This document shows positions 13,092 to 22,984 of a stretch of 64,000 bases of DNA, piece after piece. Position 1 is the first letter of the stretch. Each line of letters opens with the position of its first letter. Under the pieces are notes generated by a model. The model was given only the letters and a program-made list of their open reading frames with translations, did not search any database and was not told where the DNA came from. A program made the translations under genes and the position numbers. The DNA comes from CBDFLS01 sp965249185. GTDB lineage: Bacteria; Chloroflexota; Dehalococcoidia; Lucifugimonadales; Australimonadaceae. Location of the stretch: assembly GCA_965249185.1 (NCBI GenBank), contig CBDFLS010000002.1:1488001-1552000 (forward strand), given 5' to 3'.

Positions 13092-13277
13092 ATGCCGCAA
13101 GTAACGCTCCGCGAGGGCGAGGGCCCTGAGGGCCTCCTCAGCCGGTTCCGCACCTCCGTAACCCGCGCCGGGGTGCTCAAGCAGCACAAGGACCGGCGGT
13201 TCTTCCGCTCCAAGGGCGAGAAGATCCGCTTGGCCGCCCGCCGCTCCGCCCGCCGCCGCCGCCGCGCCGGCTTGTAG
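13092..13277 (+). CDS. rpsU: 30S ribosomal protein S21
   Basis: A 61-aa basic protein, MPQVTLREGEGPEGLLSRFR..., ending in an arginine-rich tail (RRSARRRRRAGL). The pattern GEGPEGLLSRFRTSVTRAGVL...RRFFRSKGEK matches bacterial S21, which sits on the 30S platform near the anti-Shine-Dalgarno. The ATG at 13092 has a GAGGAGAG ribosome site about 11 nt before it. An upstream in-frame GTG would add 18 unrelated residues. An intrinsic terminator follows. Confidence 0.93.
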   Translation: MPQVTLREGEGPEGLLSRFRTSVTRAGVLKQHKDRRFFRSKGEKIRLAARRSARRRRRAGL

Positions 13278-13315
13278 CCGCGCCCGACTCTCCTAGCCTC
13301 CGCTTCGGCTGCAGG

Positions 13316-13340
13316 CGCCCTGCCCAGGGCGTTTCGTTTT
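13316..13340 (+). terminator. intrinsic terminator after rpsU
   Basis: The stem CGCCCT-GCCC-AGGGCG (13316-13331) is followed by TTTCGTTTT. It lies 38 bp after the rpsU stop and separates it from nadE. Confidence 0.75.
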
Positions 13341-13499
13341 GCGCGTCCTCGCCAGCTTCGGGGCTACGCCCTCCACCGAGTGGGTGGGTGGCCCCGTGCT
13401 ATACTCGTAGCTGCGAGGCCGCCCGCCCCCCCGTCGGCGTGGACCAAGGGGCTATGGGGGCATTGCACGTGAGTGCAGGCCGCTAGTAGAAGAGAAGCC

Positions 13500-15242
13500 A
13501 TGCGACAGATCCGGGTGGCCCTGGCGCAGATGAACGCCACCGTGGGAGACCTGCGGGGCAACACCGAGCGCATCCTCGACCTCATGGGCCAGGCGGCTGC
13601 CAAGGGAGCCGACCTCGTGGCCTTCCCCGAGCTGGCCATCACCGGCTACCCCCCCGAGGACCTGCTTTTCAAAAGGCAGTTTCTGGAGGACGCGGCGGCG
13701 CACCTGGAGCAGGTGGTTGCCGCCAGCCACGAGCTGACGGTGGTTGTCGGCGTGCCCCACATGGAGGACGGCGACCTGTACAACGCCGCTGCGGTGGCCC
13801 ACGGCGGACGGATCGTGGATATCTATCACAAGTTGTACCTGCCCAACTACGGCGTGTTCGATGAAAATCGCTACTTCAGGGCGGGGCGCCGGTGTCCGGT
13901 GTTCGTGGTGAACGGGGTCTCCGTGGGGGTGAACATCTGTGAGGACATCTGGTATCCGGTGGGTCCCACCTCCGTGCAGGGGGACGCTGGCGCCGAGGTG
14001 ATCGTCAACATCAGCGCGTCGCCTTACCACAAGGGCAGGGGCGATGCCCGCCAGAACATGATTGCCACCCGCGCCGCCGACCATGAGCTGTACGTGGCCT
14101 ACCTGAACATGGTCGGCGGCCAGGACGAGCTGGTGTTCGACGGCCAAAGCCTGGTCTTTGACCACCGGGGCGAGATGTTGGCCCGCGGTCCCCAGTTTGA
14201 GGAGGCGCTGCTGGTGGTGGACCTGGATACCGATGCCGTCTTCAACGCGCGGTTGCACCCCCCGCTGGCCCGCAAGGAGCAGGCCTCCGTCCTGCGAGGT
14301 ATCGGAGAGCCGGTGCTCCACCGCATCTCCGAGCACCGGGAGCGGGAGCCCGGCCCGCCCCTGACCAGCGCTATCTGCGAGCCGTTGGAGCCGCTGGCGG
14401 AGGTGTACGCCGCCCTGGTCACCGGCACCCGCGATTACGTGCGGAAGAGCGGCTTCGGGAAGGTGGTCATCGGCCTCTCCGGCGGCATCGACTCCGCGCT
14501 CACGGCCGTCCTGGCGGTGGACGCGCTGGGCCCGGAGAACGTGACCACGGTCTTCATGCCCTCCCGCTACACGTCGGACAGCTCACGCGAGGATGCCCAG
14601 GCCCTGGCGGACAATCTGGGCATTCCCCCCATGCGCACCATTCCCATCGAGGGGGCTTACACCGCGTACCTGGATGCCCTGGGGCCTATCTTCGAGGGCT
14701 GGGAGCCCGACGCCACGGAGGAGAACATTCAGGCCCGGGTACGGGGAAATTTGTTGATGGCCCTCTCCAACAAGTTCGGATGGCTCGTGCTCACCACAGG
14801 CAATAAGAGCGAGATGGCCACGGGCTATTGCACCCTCTATGGCGATATGGCCGGTGGGTTCGCCGTGCTCAAGGACGTACCCAAGACGCTGGTGCAGCAG
14901 TTGGCGCGCCACCGCAACGGCGTGGGGCCCTCCGCGGTTATTCCCGCTTCGGTCCTCACCAAGCCGCCCAGCGCGGAGCTGCGTCCGGACCAGAAGGACG
15001 AGGACTCCCTGCCACCCTACGCGGTGCTGGACCCCATTCTGGAGACCTACGTGGAGGATGACGGCACCATGGAGGAGATGATGGCCGCGGGGCTGCCGCC
15101 GGCGGAGGTGGCGCAGACCATCCGGCTGGTGGACCATAGCGAGTACAAGCGCCGCCAGGCGCCACCCGGCGTCAAGATCACCCATCGCGCCTTTGGACGG
15201 GACCGGCGCCTGCCCATCGTCAACCGGTATCGGCCCACCTGA
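13500..15242 (+). CDS. nadE: glutamine-dependent NAD+ synthetase
   Basis: This 580-aa two-domain enzyme amidates nicotinate adenine dinucleotide to NAD+. The N-terminal nitrilase-like glutaminase domain shows the Glu-Lys-Cys triad in FPELAITGYPPEDLL, YHKLYLPNYGVFDE and VGVNICEDIWYP. The C-terminal synthetase has the PP-loop GLSGGIDSALTAVLAVDALG and the downstream NKSEMATGYCTLYGDMAGG. The ATG at 13500 follows AAGAGAAG. A GTG at 13473 is also in frame, but the homologous sequence begins at MRQIRVALAQMN. A TATACT -10-like box stands about 100 bp upstream without a clear -35. Confidence 0.96.
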   Translation: MRQIRVALAQMNATVGDLRGNTERILDLMGQAAAKGADLVAFPELAITGYPPEDLLFKRQFLEDAAAHLEQVVAASHELTVVVGVPHMEDGDLYNAAAVAHGGRIVDIYHKLYLPNYGVFDENRYFRAGRRCPVFVVNGVSVGVNICEDIWYPVGPTSVQGDAGAEVIVNISASPYHKGRGDARQNMIATRAADHELYVAYLNMVGGQDELVFDGQSLVFDHRGEMLARGPQFEEALLVVDLDTDAVFNARLHPPLARKEQASVLRGIGEPVLHRISEHREREPGPPLTSAICEPLEPLAEVYAALVTGTRDYVRKSGFGKVVIGLSGGIDSALTAVLAVDALGPENVTTVFMPSRYTSDSSREDAQALADNLGIPPMRTIPIEGAYTAYLDALGPIFEGWEPDATEENIQARVRGNLLMALSNKFGWLVLTTGNKSEMATGYCTLYGDMAGGFAVLKDVPKTLVQQLARHRNGVGPSAVIPASVLTKPPSAELRPDQKDEDSLPPYAVLDPILETYVEDDGTMEEMMAAGLPPAEVAQTIRLVDHSEYKRRQAPPGVKITHRAFGRDRRLPIVNRYRPT

Positions 15243-15299
15243 GCCGCGTCCGCTTCCGTACGTGGTGGCCCGCGCTTACCTCCGCTCGTGGTGAGGCGA

Positions 15300-15339
15300 G
15301 TTTACCCTGAGTCTATCGAAGGGAACCATGAGCGGGAAT
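15300..15339 (+). repeat. possible dispersed TCGA-centred repeat before recA
   Basis: The stretch GTTTACCCTGAGTCTATCG-AAGGGAACC resembles a short element (CCTGAGCCTGTCGAAGGG-like) found in intergenic DNA of many bacteria. Only one copy is visible here, so its status as a repeat rests on general knowledge, not on this window. Confidence 0.3.
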
Positions 15340-15367
15340 TGCCACACCGCAACCGGCCAAACCGTCC

Positions 15368-15397
15368 TTGTGACGGCGCGGAGCCGTATGTTAGGAT
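15368..15397 (+). promoter_or_regulatory. weak promoter candidate for recA
   Basis: TTGTGA (15368-15373), an 18-bp spacer and TAGGAT (15392-15397) lie about 40 bp before the GTG start. I see no convincing LexA-type inverted repeat. Confidence 0.35.
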
Positions 15398-15433
15398 GAG
15401 GCGGTTGGCAGTGAAGAGAAGAGGTGCTTCATC

Positions 15434-16486
<1,053 letters not shown>

Positions 16487-16550
16487 CGCCACTCAGACTT
16501 CGGAAGCACCTCTCTCGTACCCGCTGCCTGATAAGGGTGGATGGCCTACG

Positions 16551-17072
16551 ATGATTTCGCATCAGGACTCAGAGCAGGAATTGGACTCCGCCCGGAAGGC
16601 GGCGCTTCGGGGGCTGGCCGTGCGTCCGCGGAGCATGGCGGAGATGCAGACTCGCCTCCGCCGCCGCTACGGCCAGGGCATTGCCCACGCCGTGGTCGGT
16701 GAGCTTCACGAGCGAGGCCTGCTCGACGACGCCGCTTTTGCCGAAGCGTGGCGCGACAGCCGGGACCGCTCCCGGCCACGGAGCGCGGCGCTGGTGCGGC
16801 GGGAGCTCCTGAGCAGGGGCGTGGACCGGGCGGCGGCCGATGCCGCCGTGGCGGACATGGACGATGCGGTGTCGGCGGAGCGGGTGGCCCAGAAGGAGAT
16901 GGGCCGCTGCGCTACGCTGGAACCCCGTGAGGTCCGCCGCAGACTCGAGGCGGCCCTGCGGCGTCGAGGCTACGGCTATAGGGTTATCGAGAGCACCGTG
17001 CGGCGCATCTTGGAGACGCCGGCGGACGGCCTTGGAACGGACGGCCTCATGAGACCGTCCGCTACCGAGTAG
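16551..17072 (+). CDS. recX: regulatory protein RecX
   Basis: The 173-aa protein is a three-helix-repeat RecX, which binds RecA filaments and limits their activity. Supporting patterns are ALRGLAVRPRSMAEMQTRLRRR, ELHERGLLDDAAFAEAWRDSRDRSRPRSAALVRRELLSRGV (split here over several helices) and a third repeat LEAALRRRGYGYRVIESTVRRIL. It sits directly behind recA in the same direction, the classic context, and is probably co-transcribed with it. The start is the ATG at 16551. Confidence 0.9.
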   Translation: MISHQDSEQELDSARKAALRGLAVRPRSMAEMQTRLRRRYGQGIAHAVVGELHERGLLDDAAFAEAWRDSRDRSRPRSAALVRRELLSRGVDRAAADAAVADMDDAVSAERVAQKEMGRCATLEPREVRRRLEAALRRRGYGYRVIESTVRRILETPADGLGTDGLMRPSATE

Positions 17073-17126
17073 CGCGGCCCCTGGGCCCCTTGGTGGGGCC
17101 GGGAGGCGCAGAAAGGGAATCGTAAG

Positions 17127-18656
17127 ATGAGTACGATCGTTGCAGTGGTGTTGGGCATTCTTGTCGGTGCGGTTGTCGCAGGCGGTGGTGGGCTTCTCAT
17201 TCGGATGATGCTGGTGAAGCGAGGGGTCGGCTCCGCGGCGTCCAAAGCGGGCACGATCCTGCGTGAGGCGGAGGAGGAGCAGAAGCGTTTGCTGATGAAC
17301 GCCAAGGAAGAGGTCCACGGAATGCGCTCCGAGGTGGAGAACGAGGTGAAGGAGCGCCGCCGGGAGGTGCAGCGCTCGGAGAGCCGGCTGGTGGACCGGG
17401 AGGAGAACCTGGACAACCGCCAGACGGGGCTGGAGGACCGGGAACTGTCCCTGACCGAGCGGGAGCGGAGTATCCAGGGAATTCGGGACGAGGCGGAAGA
17501 GCTCAAGCGCCAGCAGGTGCAGACGTTGGAAGCAGTGGCGGCGCTGAGTGTGGCGGAAGCCAAGGACCAGATTTTGCTGAAAGCCGATGGGGAGGTCCAG
17601 CCGGAGCTGGCGAAGCGTTACTACGACTTGGAGCAGCAGATGCTGTCCGAGGCCGACGAGAAGGCCAAGATGGTCGTCTCTCTGGCCATTCAGCGCTTGG
17701 CCGCCGACGTGGTCTCGGAGAGCACGACCTCGGTGGTGCCGCTGCCCAGCGATGAGATGAAGGGCCGGCTCATCGGCCGCGAGGGGCGGAACATCCGCGC
17801 CATCGAGGCCGCCACCGGCGTGGACCTGATCGTCGACGACACTCCGGAGGCGGTCACCATCTCCTGCTTCGACCCCATCCGCCGGGAGGTGGCCCGGCTG
17901 TCGCTGGCCAAGCTCATCTCCGACGGCCGCATCCACCCTGCCCGGGTGGAGGAGGTGGTGGAGAAGACGAAGGAGGAGGTTGAGGAGACTATTCGGCGGT
18001 CGGGCGAGCAGGGGGTGTTGGATGCCGGCGTCCGCGGCCTTCACCCCGAGCTGATCAAGCTCTTTGGACGGCTCACTTACCGCTACAGCTACGGGGAGAA
18101 TATCCTGAAGCACTCGGTGGAGGTCTCCCGGCTTTCTGGAATGCTGGCCGGCGAGGTGGGGGCGGACGTGCAGGTGGCCAAGGCCGGCGGCCTGCTCCAC
18201 GACATCGGCAAGGCCTTGACCCACGAGGTGGAGGGTTCGCACGTTGAGATCGGCGACGAGATCGCCCGCCGCTACAGCCTCCCCGATGCGGTGAAGGCGG
18301 CCATTACCGAGCACCACGAGGACAACCGCGGCACGCCTGAGGCGTTCCTGGTGGCCGCCGCCGACGCCATGAGTGCCGCCCGTCCCGGTGCCCGCAGCGA
18401 TACCGTGGAGTTCTACTTGAAACGGTTGGAGGCGCTGGAGGACGTGGCCAATAGCTTCCCCGGCGTGGAGAAGTCCTTTGCCATCCAGGCGGGCCGGGAG
18501 GTGCGCATCATGGTCCAGCCGGAGTCTATCGACGATGTGGCCGCCTCCAATATGGCACGGAATATCGTGAAGAAAATCGAGGAGAACCTGGTCTATCCCG
18601 GCCAGATCAAGGTGACGGTGGTGCGGGAGACCCGGGCGGTGGAGTACGCCAAGTAA
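17127..18656 (+). CDS. rny: ribonuclease Y
   Basis: RNase Y (509 aa) is a membrane-anchored endoribonuclease that starts mRNA decay. It has an N-terminal transmembrane helix (about residues 4-28), a long charged coiled coil (about 35-190), a KH domain with GRLIGREGRNIRAIEAATGVD, and an HD domain with LLHDIGKALTHEVEGSH (the metal-binding His-Asp near residues 357-358) and ITEHHED. The length is normal. GGGAGGCGCAG upstream gives a ribosome site. The next gene is the YmdB-type phosphodiesterase, a partnership conserved in Firmicutes and other bacteria. Confidence 0.96.
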   Translation: MSTIVAVVLGILVGAVVAGGGGLLIRMMLVKRGVGSAASKAGTILREAEEEQKRLLMNAKEEVHGMRSEVENEVKERRREVQRSESRLVDREENLDNRQTGLEDRELSLTERERSIQGIRDEAEELKRQQVQTLEAVAALSVAEAKDQILLKADGEVQPELAKRYYDLEQQMLSEADEKAKMVVSLAIQRLAADVVSESTTSVVPLPSDEMKGRLIGREGRNIRAIEAATGVDLIVDDTPEAVTISCFDPIRREVARLSLAKLISDGRIHPARVEEVVEKTKEEVEETIRRSGEQGVLDAGVRGLHPELIKLFGRLTYRYSYGENILKHSVEVSRLSGMLAGEVGADVQVAKAGGLLHDIGKALTHEVEGSHVEIGDEIARRYSLPDAVKAAITEHHEDNRGTPEAFLVAAADAMSAARPGARSDTVEFYLKRLEALEDVANSFPGVEKSFAIQAGREVRIMVQPESIDDVAASNMARNIVKKIEENLVYPGQIKVTVVRETRAVEYAK

Positions 18657-18710
18657 CGCCCCTTGGCGCCAAGTAGCGCCTCTTGGCATGGGAAGAGAGG
18701 AGACCTCACG

Positions 18711-19490
18711 GTGCGTGTGCTTCTGGTGGGGGATGTCATCGGCAGGCCGGGCCGGAGGGCCTTCGCGAAGGTGGTCCCGCGGCTGCGGAGCGAGCTCCAG
18801 TTGGACCTGGTGGTGGTTAATGGCGAGAACGCGGCGGGCGGCTTCGGCCTGACGGTGGATACCGCATACGAGCTGCTGGACGCCGGGGCCGACGCCATTA
18901 CGTCGGGCAACCACATCTGGGACCAGCGGGAGTTCGTTCCGCATCTCGATGGAGAGTTGCCGCTGCTGCGTCCCGCCAACTACCCAAGGGAGTCGCCCGG
19001 GCGTGGCAGCCTCCGAGTCAACGGGGTGGCCATCATCAATCTCCAGGGCAGGGTGTTCATGCCCGAGGGCCTCGACTCACCCTTCCAGACGGTGGACCGG
19101 CTGTTGGCGGAGATGGAGAACGACCCGCCCCGGGCCGTGCTGGTGGACTTTCACACGGAGGCCACCTCCGAGCAGGGCGCCATGGGGTGGTACCTGGATG
19201 GCCGGGTGGCCGCGGTGGTGGGCACGCACACCCATGTGCCCACCGCGGATGCCAAAATCCTGCCCGGCGGTACGGCCTTCGTCAGCGACCTGGGCATGAC
19301 CGGTCCCCTGAACTCCGTGATCGGCAACCGGGTTGAGGACGTACTGGAACGGTTCCTGACCGCCATGCCCCGCCGATTGAGCGTGCCGGAAGAGGGGCCG
19401 GTGCAGTTTAACTCCGTGATAGTGGAGCTGGACGATCTGACGGGCGTGGCCCTGAGCATCCGGCGCGTCGACGAGGTGGTGTCGCTATGA
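18711..19490 (+). CDS. YmdB-type metallophosphoesterase
   Basis: A 259-aa metallophosphoesterase of the TIGR00282/YmdB family, whose Bacillus member hydrolyses 2',3'-cyclic nucleotides and affects RNase Y-linked gene expression. Metal ligands are visible in VGDVIGRPGR, NGENAAGG, TSGNHIWDQRE, VDFHTEATSEQ and VGTHTHVPTADA. The GTG at 18711 has GAGAGGAG about 10 nt upstream and gives the canonical start VRVLLVGDVIG. A TTG further upstream is unlikely. The gene follows rny by 54 bp and overlaps the next gene by 4 bp. Confidence 0.88.
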   Translation: MRVLLVGDVIGRPGRRAFAKVVPRLRSELQLDLVVVNGENAAGGFGLTVDTAYELLDAGADAITSGNHIWDQREFVPHLDGELPLLRPANYPRESPGRGSLRVNGVAIINLQGRVFMPEGLDSPFQTVDRLLAEMENDPPRAVLVDFHTEATSEQGAMGWYLDGRVAAVVGTHTHVPTADAKILPGGTAFVSDLGMTGPLNSVIGNRVEDVLERFLTAMPRRLSVPEEGPVQFNSVIVELDDLTGVALSIRRVDEVVSL

Positions 19491-20344
19491 GCCCCGCCAG
19501 CACGGTGGACCTGCACCTGCACACCACCTTCTCCGACGGGCGTCTCACCCCCACCGAGCTGGTGCGTCTGGTGGCGGACCGGGGCGTGAAGGTGGCGGCG
19601 GTGACCGACCACGATACGACCGATGGGCTGGCCGAGGCCTTCGCGGCGGCCGAGCGGTACCCAGGGCTGACCTTGGTGCCGGGCATCGAGATCAGCGCCG
19701 ACCACCCCATGGGCCGTGGAGACCTGCATATCCTCGGTTATTTCATAGACCGTGAGGACCCTCGCTTCCAGGGCCGGCTCAAAGACCTGAAGGACGAGCG
19801 GCTGGACAGGACAGAGCGGACGGTGCGGCGGCTGGCCGAGCTGGGCCTACCGGTGGAATTGGAGCGCGTGCGCCAGATAGCGGGCGAGGCGAGCATCGGG
19901 AGGCCCCATATCGCCCAGGCCATGGTGGAACGCGGCTACATAAGCTCTGTCAAGGAGGCGTTCCACGGCTACCTGGAAGAGGGAGGGAGCGCGTATGTGG
20001 ACCGGGCCCGGATATCCCTGGAGGAGACGGTGGCCCTTATCCACAGCGTGGGCGGAGCCGCGGTGGTTGCCCACCCGCTCTTCGTCAAGGAGTTCGAAAG
20101 CCTGCTTCCGCGCTTCGTGGAGCTGGGAATCGTCGGCATCGAGGTGCACTACGCCGAGTTCTCCCCTAAGCAACGTGCCGTGTACGGAGGGCTGGCGGAG
20201 CGCTTCGGACTGCTCCCCTGCGGCGGGAGCGACTACCACGCCCTGGGCGCTCCCGGCGAGCACCTTCCCGGCACCGCCGGCCCGCCCCAGGAGGTCTGCC
20301 ACGAGCTGGAGCGCCTGGCCACGCGGGGCAAGTCCGGGGCCTGA
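19487..20344 (+). CDS. PHP-domain phosphoesterase
   Basis: A 285-aa PHP-family protein with the metal-binding motifs VDLHLHTTFSDG, VTDHDTTDGL, GIEISADH, and near the end GGSDYHA. Similar stand-alone PHP proteins (YciV/TrpH type) are 3',5'-nucleotide bisphosphatases or 5'-3' RNA exonucleases that work on short RNA and nucleotide products. This fits a place directly after rny and the YmdB-like gene. The ATGA overlap with the previous stop indicates translational coupling. The exact substrate is not fixed by sequence. Confidence 0.85.
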   Translation: MSPASTVDLHLHTTFSDGRLTPTELVRLVADRGVKVAAVTDHDTTDGLAEAFAAAERYPGLTLVPGIEISADHPMGRGDLHILGYFIDREDPRFQGRLKDLKDERLDRTERTVRRLAELGLPVELERVRQIAGEASIGRPHIAQAMVERGYISSVKEAFHGYLEEGGSAYVDRARISLEETVALIHSVGGAAVVAHPLFVKEFESLLPRFVELGIVGIEVHYAEFSPKQRAVYGGLAERFGLLPCGGSDYHALGAPGEHLPGTAGPPQEVCHELERLATRGKSGA

Positions 20345-20377
20345 ACCGGATGCACCGCCTCTCCCAGGAGTGGCGCC

Positions 20378-21058
20378 ATGGACGACTCGTTAAAGCTCGC
20401 TCTCGTCCTCACCTACGCCTACCTGGTGGGCTCCGTGCCCATGGCCTACGTCATCGCGCGAGTGGTCAAGGGCATTGACCTGCGCCAGCACGGCAGCGGC
20501 AATGTGGGCGCCGCCAACGTTTGGTACTCGGTGGGCAAGGCCTGGATTTTCCCCCTGGGCATCTTCGACCTGTTCGTCAAGGGCCCCACGGGGATATGGC
20601 TGGCCCGCCACGTGCTGGACCTGGGCGTGGAGGCGCAGGTGGCGGCCGGCCTCATGGCCATCGTGGGCCACAACTGGCCCATCTTCTTGGGCTTCCGGGG
20701 CGGGCGGGGCATCGCTCCCATGGTGGGCGTGCTCATGGCCCTGGCCCGACTCGAGTTGACGCTCTTCATCGTCGTCTCCGTTTCCGGCTGGCGGCTTACC
20801 AACAACTCCGCCCTCTGGGTGCTCATCTCCATCCTGCTGCTGCCGGTGTGGAGCCTGGTGCTGGACCGCCCCTGGGCCCTGGTGTCGCTCATGCTGGCGC
20901 TCATCGTCATCACGGCGGTGAAGCGGCTGACGTCGAACGTAGCGAAAAACAGCGAGGTGGGGTGGCCGCAGCTCATGGCGAACCGGCTCCTTTTCGACCG
21001 CGATATCGCCGACCACGATGCCTGGGTCCGGCGCCGGCCGACTCCCTCTCCGGAGTAA
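20378..21058 (+). CDS. plsY: acyl-phosphate glycerol-3-phosphate acyltransferase
   Basis: PlsY (226 aa) transfers an acyl group from acyl-phosphate to glycerol-3-phosphate, the first step of phospholipid synthesis, in the membrane. The three cytoplasmic-loop motifs are present: GSVPMAYVIARVVKGIDLRQHGSGNVGAANV (motif 1, shown here as the family hallmark GSGNxGxxN), GHNWPIFLGFRGGRGIA (motif 2), and a C-terminal basic region. There are about five hydrophobic segments. The extreme C-terminus (residues 190-226) is longer and more charged than in typical 200-aa PlsY. Confidence 0.9.
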   Translation: MDDSLKLALVLTYAYLVGSVPMAYVIARVVKGIDLRQHGSGNVGAANVWYSVGKAWIFPLGIFDLFVKGPTGIWLARHVLDLGVEAQVAAGLMAIVGHNWPIFLGFRGGRGIAPMVGVLMALARLELTLFIVVSVSGWRLTNNSALWVLISILLLPVWSLVLDRPWALVSLMLALIVITAVKRLTSNVAKNSEVGWPQLMANRLLFDRDIADHDAWVRRRPTPSPE

Positions 21059-21067
21059 GCGCTGCTT

Positions 21068-21550
21068 ATGGAAACCTGCCACTGGCATCCGAACGTAGAG
21101 ACTGGGCTGAGCTGCGGAAACTGCGGCAAGTCCATCTGCGTGGAGTGCCTGCGGCAGCACCCGGTGGGGATCCGGTGCAAGGAGTGCGCCCGCATGGCGC
21201 GCCTGCCCACCTACCGGCTCTCCGGCACGCTCTACATGCGCGCGTTGGGGGCCATGGTGGGGCTAGGACTGGCGGGGGGCCTGGCCCTCTTCGTTTTTGA
21301 CCAGGTGCTCGGCTTCCGCTTCTTCCGCTTCTTCATCTTCCTGGGACTGGGCTACGCGATAGGAGAGGGGCTGAGCGCCGCGGTCAACCGGAAGCGGGGC
21401 CGTCCCCTCCAGTACATGGCCGCTGGCGGCGTGCTCATCAGCGTGGCGCTCGCTTTCGCGCTGGGTGACCGCCAGCTCTTCGCTGACCTCTTCAGCATCA
21501 TCGGCATCGGCATCGCCCTGGCCATGGCTAGCAGCCGGGTCCGGCCCTAG
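21068..21550 (+). CDS. B-box-like zinc-finger membrane protein
   Basis: A 160-aa protein of unknown function. The first 45 residues form a compact zinc finger: CHWHPNVETGLSCGNCGKSICVECLRQHPVGIRCKEC, with a B-box-like CxxH...CxxC...CxxC...H...CxxC order. Three or four hydrophobic segments follow (about 60-80, 85-100, 115-133, 138-155). In other bacteria this finger is found ahead of rhomboid proteases or membrane domains, but no rhomboid GxSG motif is present here. It begins 9 bp after plsY and may be translated with it. Confidence 0.75.
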   Translation: METCHWHPNVETGLSCGNCGKSICVECLRQHPVGIRCKECARMARLPTYRLSGTLYMRALGAMVGLGLAGGLALFVFDQVLGFRFFRFFIFLGLGYAIGEGLSAAVNRKRGRPLQYMAAGGVLISVALAFALGDRQLFADLFSIIGIGIALAMASSRVRP

Positions 21551-21599
21551 CGGCGGCGGCTAGACCTCTCCGTGAGAGCGACGTAGAATAGGAGCGTGC

Positions 21600-21674
21600 G
21601 CGGGCGTGACGCAGTGGTAGCGTACTTGCTTCCCAAGCAAGTTGTCGTGGGTTCGAATCCCATCGCCCGCTCCA
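21600..21674 (+). tRNA. tRNA-Gly (anticodon CCC)
   Basis: A complete cloverleaf can be folded by hand: acceptor GCGGGCG (21600-21606) with CGCCCGC (21664-21670), D arm ACGC-AGTGGTA-GCGT, anticodon arm CTTGC-TTCCCAA-GCAAG with anticodon CCC, T arm GTGGG-TTCGAAT-CCCAT, discriminator T and an encoded CCA at 21672-21674. It decodes GGG, a frequent glycine codon in this GC-rich DNA. Confidence 0.97.
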
Positions 21675-21726
21675 AGCCTCCTCCAAGCCGCCGTACCCTC
21701 TCGCTGCGCTCGGGGCCCAGGAAGGG

Positions 21727-22827
21727 TCAAGAAGCGGCATTCTCGGCGATCACCATGCAGCTATCGGGGTGGATATGGAGATTGATCTTCTCCCCAGGAG
21801 AGAAGACCTCGGCGCCGGTGGGCGTCCGCACCCGTAGCGAGTGGCCCTCCACGGAGACCAGGTACTCGACGGCGCTGCCCAGGAAGGCTTCCGTCTCAAC
21901 GGTACAGGGCAGGCCGTCCGGCAAGCTGTTCCGGCTCAGCGCCATTCCCTCGGGGCGGATTGCGACCGTTACCTTGTCCCCGTCTTTGAACGCAATGCCA
22001 CCGGCGGCGCAGGCGATGACGCCAAAGCCCACGTCCACGTTCACCCGGCCGGCGGCGGAGCCTCGCACCGTGCCCGCCAGGCCGTTTCCGGCGCCCATGA
22101 AATCGGCCACGAAGGGGTCCCTGGGCTGGGAGTAGACCTCCCGGGGCGTGCCCACCTGAGCGATGACGCCGGTGTTCATCACCACGATCCGGTCGGAGAG
22201 CACCAGCGCCTCCAGCAGGTCGTGGGTCACGTACAGGGCGGAGACCCCCGTGCGGGCGAAGAGGTCCCTGAGCTCCAGGCGCATCTCCTCCCGCAGCTTG
22301 GCGTCCAAGTTGCTGAGGGGCTCGTCCAACAGGAGCAGGTCCGGCTCCTTGACCAGGGCTCTCGCCACGGCCACCCGCTGCTGCTGCCCGCCGCTGAGCA
22401 TGGTGGCGCTTCGGCCGGCCAGCTCCGGAATTCGGACCATCTCCAGCACCCGTATCACCCGCTCCCGGGTCTCCTCTTTGCCGTACTTCGCCTTGCCCAC
22501 CCTCAGCGGGTAGGCCACGTTGTCGAAGACGTTCATGTGGGGCCAGATGGCGTAGGACTGGAACACCATGGCGATGGGCCGGGCGTGGGTCGGCTTGTTG
22601 GTCTTATGCGCCGTGGAGTAGACGGCTTCCCTAGCTATGTGGATGTCGCCCCCATCCGGCCGCTCCAGGCCCGCCACGCAGCGCAGGATGGTGGTCTTGC
22701 CACAGCCGCTGGGGCCCAGTAGGGTCACCACCTCGCCCTCGCCGACCTCGAAGCTCACGCCCCGGACCGCCTGGACATCGCCGTAGTCGGTCTTATAGGT
22801 CTTCACGAGCCCGTCCACTCTCAGCAT
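21727..22827 (-). CDS. ABC transporter ATP-binding protein, PotA/FbpC type
   Basis: The 366-aa ATPase has Walker A GPSGCGKTT, Q-loop VFQSYAIWPHM, signature LSGGQQQRVAVARAL, Walker B LLLLDEPLSNLDAKLR and H-loop THD, followed by a TOBE-type C-terminal domain (about residues 240-366) as in importers for polyamines, iron, sugars or thiosulfate. QSYAIWPHMNVFDNVAYPL is typical of the Fbp/Pot group. No permease or binding protein is adjacent, so the substrate is open. The gene is convergent with the tRNA and divergent from era. Confidence 0.88.
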   Translation of the reverse strand: MLRVDGLVKTYKTDYGDVQAVRGVSFEVGEGEVVTLLGPSGCGKTTILRCVAGLERPDGGDIHIAREAVYSTAHKTNKPTHARPIAMVFQSYAIWPHMNVFDNVAYPLRVGKAKYGKEETRERVIRVLEMVRIPELAGRSATMLSGGQQQRVAVARALVKEPDLLLLDEPLSNLDAKLREEMRLELRDLFARTGVSALYVTHDLLEALVLSDRIVVMNTGVIAQVGTPREVYSQPRDPFVADFMGAGNGLAGTVRGSAAGRVNVDVGFGVIACAAGGIAFKDGDKVTVAIRPEGMALSRNSLPDGLPCTVETEAFLGSAVEYLVSVEGHSLRVRTPTGAEVFSPGEKINLHIHPDSCMVIAENAAS

Positions 22828-22984
22828 TCGTATCTCCCTCGCGTCGTCCCGCCTGCCCCGCGTAGTTTAGTACGTCTTGGCCAGGCGAGCGTCACCCCGG
22901 CCTCGGCGTCTGGGGCCCTTTCTATCGTGCAAGGCCCACGGCACGCCCCTTGTGGCGGCCAGTGGCCCTCTCCATAATGGGCCC

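Noticed and set aside
13300..13499. Riboswitch or attenuator before nadE
   Set aside because: Only the simple terminator of rpsU is visible. There is no alternative pairing and no short leader frame with meaningful codons.
16569..18944. Opposite-strand frame of nearly 800 codons over recX-rny
   Set aside because: It spans several genuine genes and the intergenic spaces between them, with no domain of its own.
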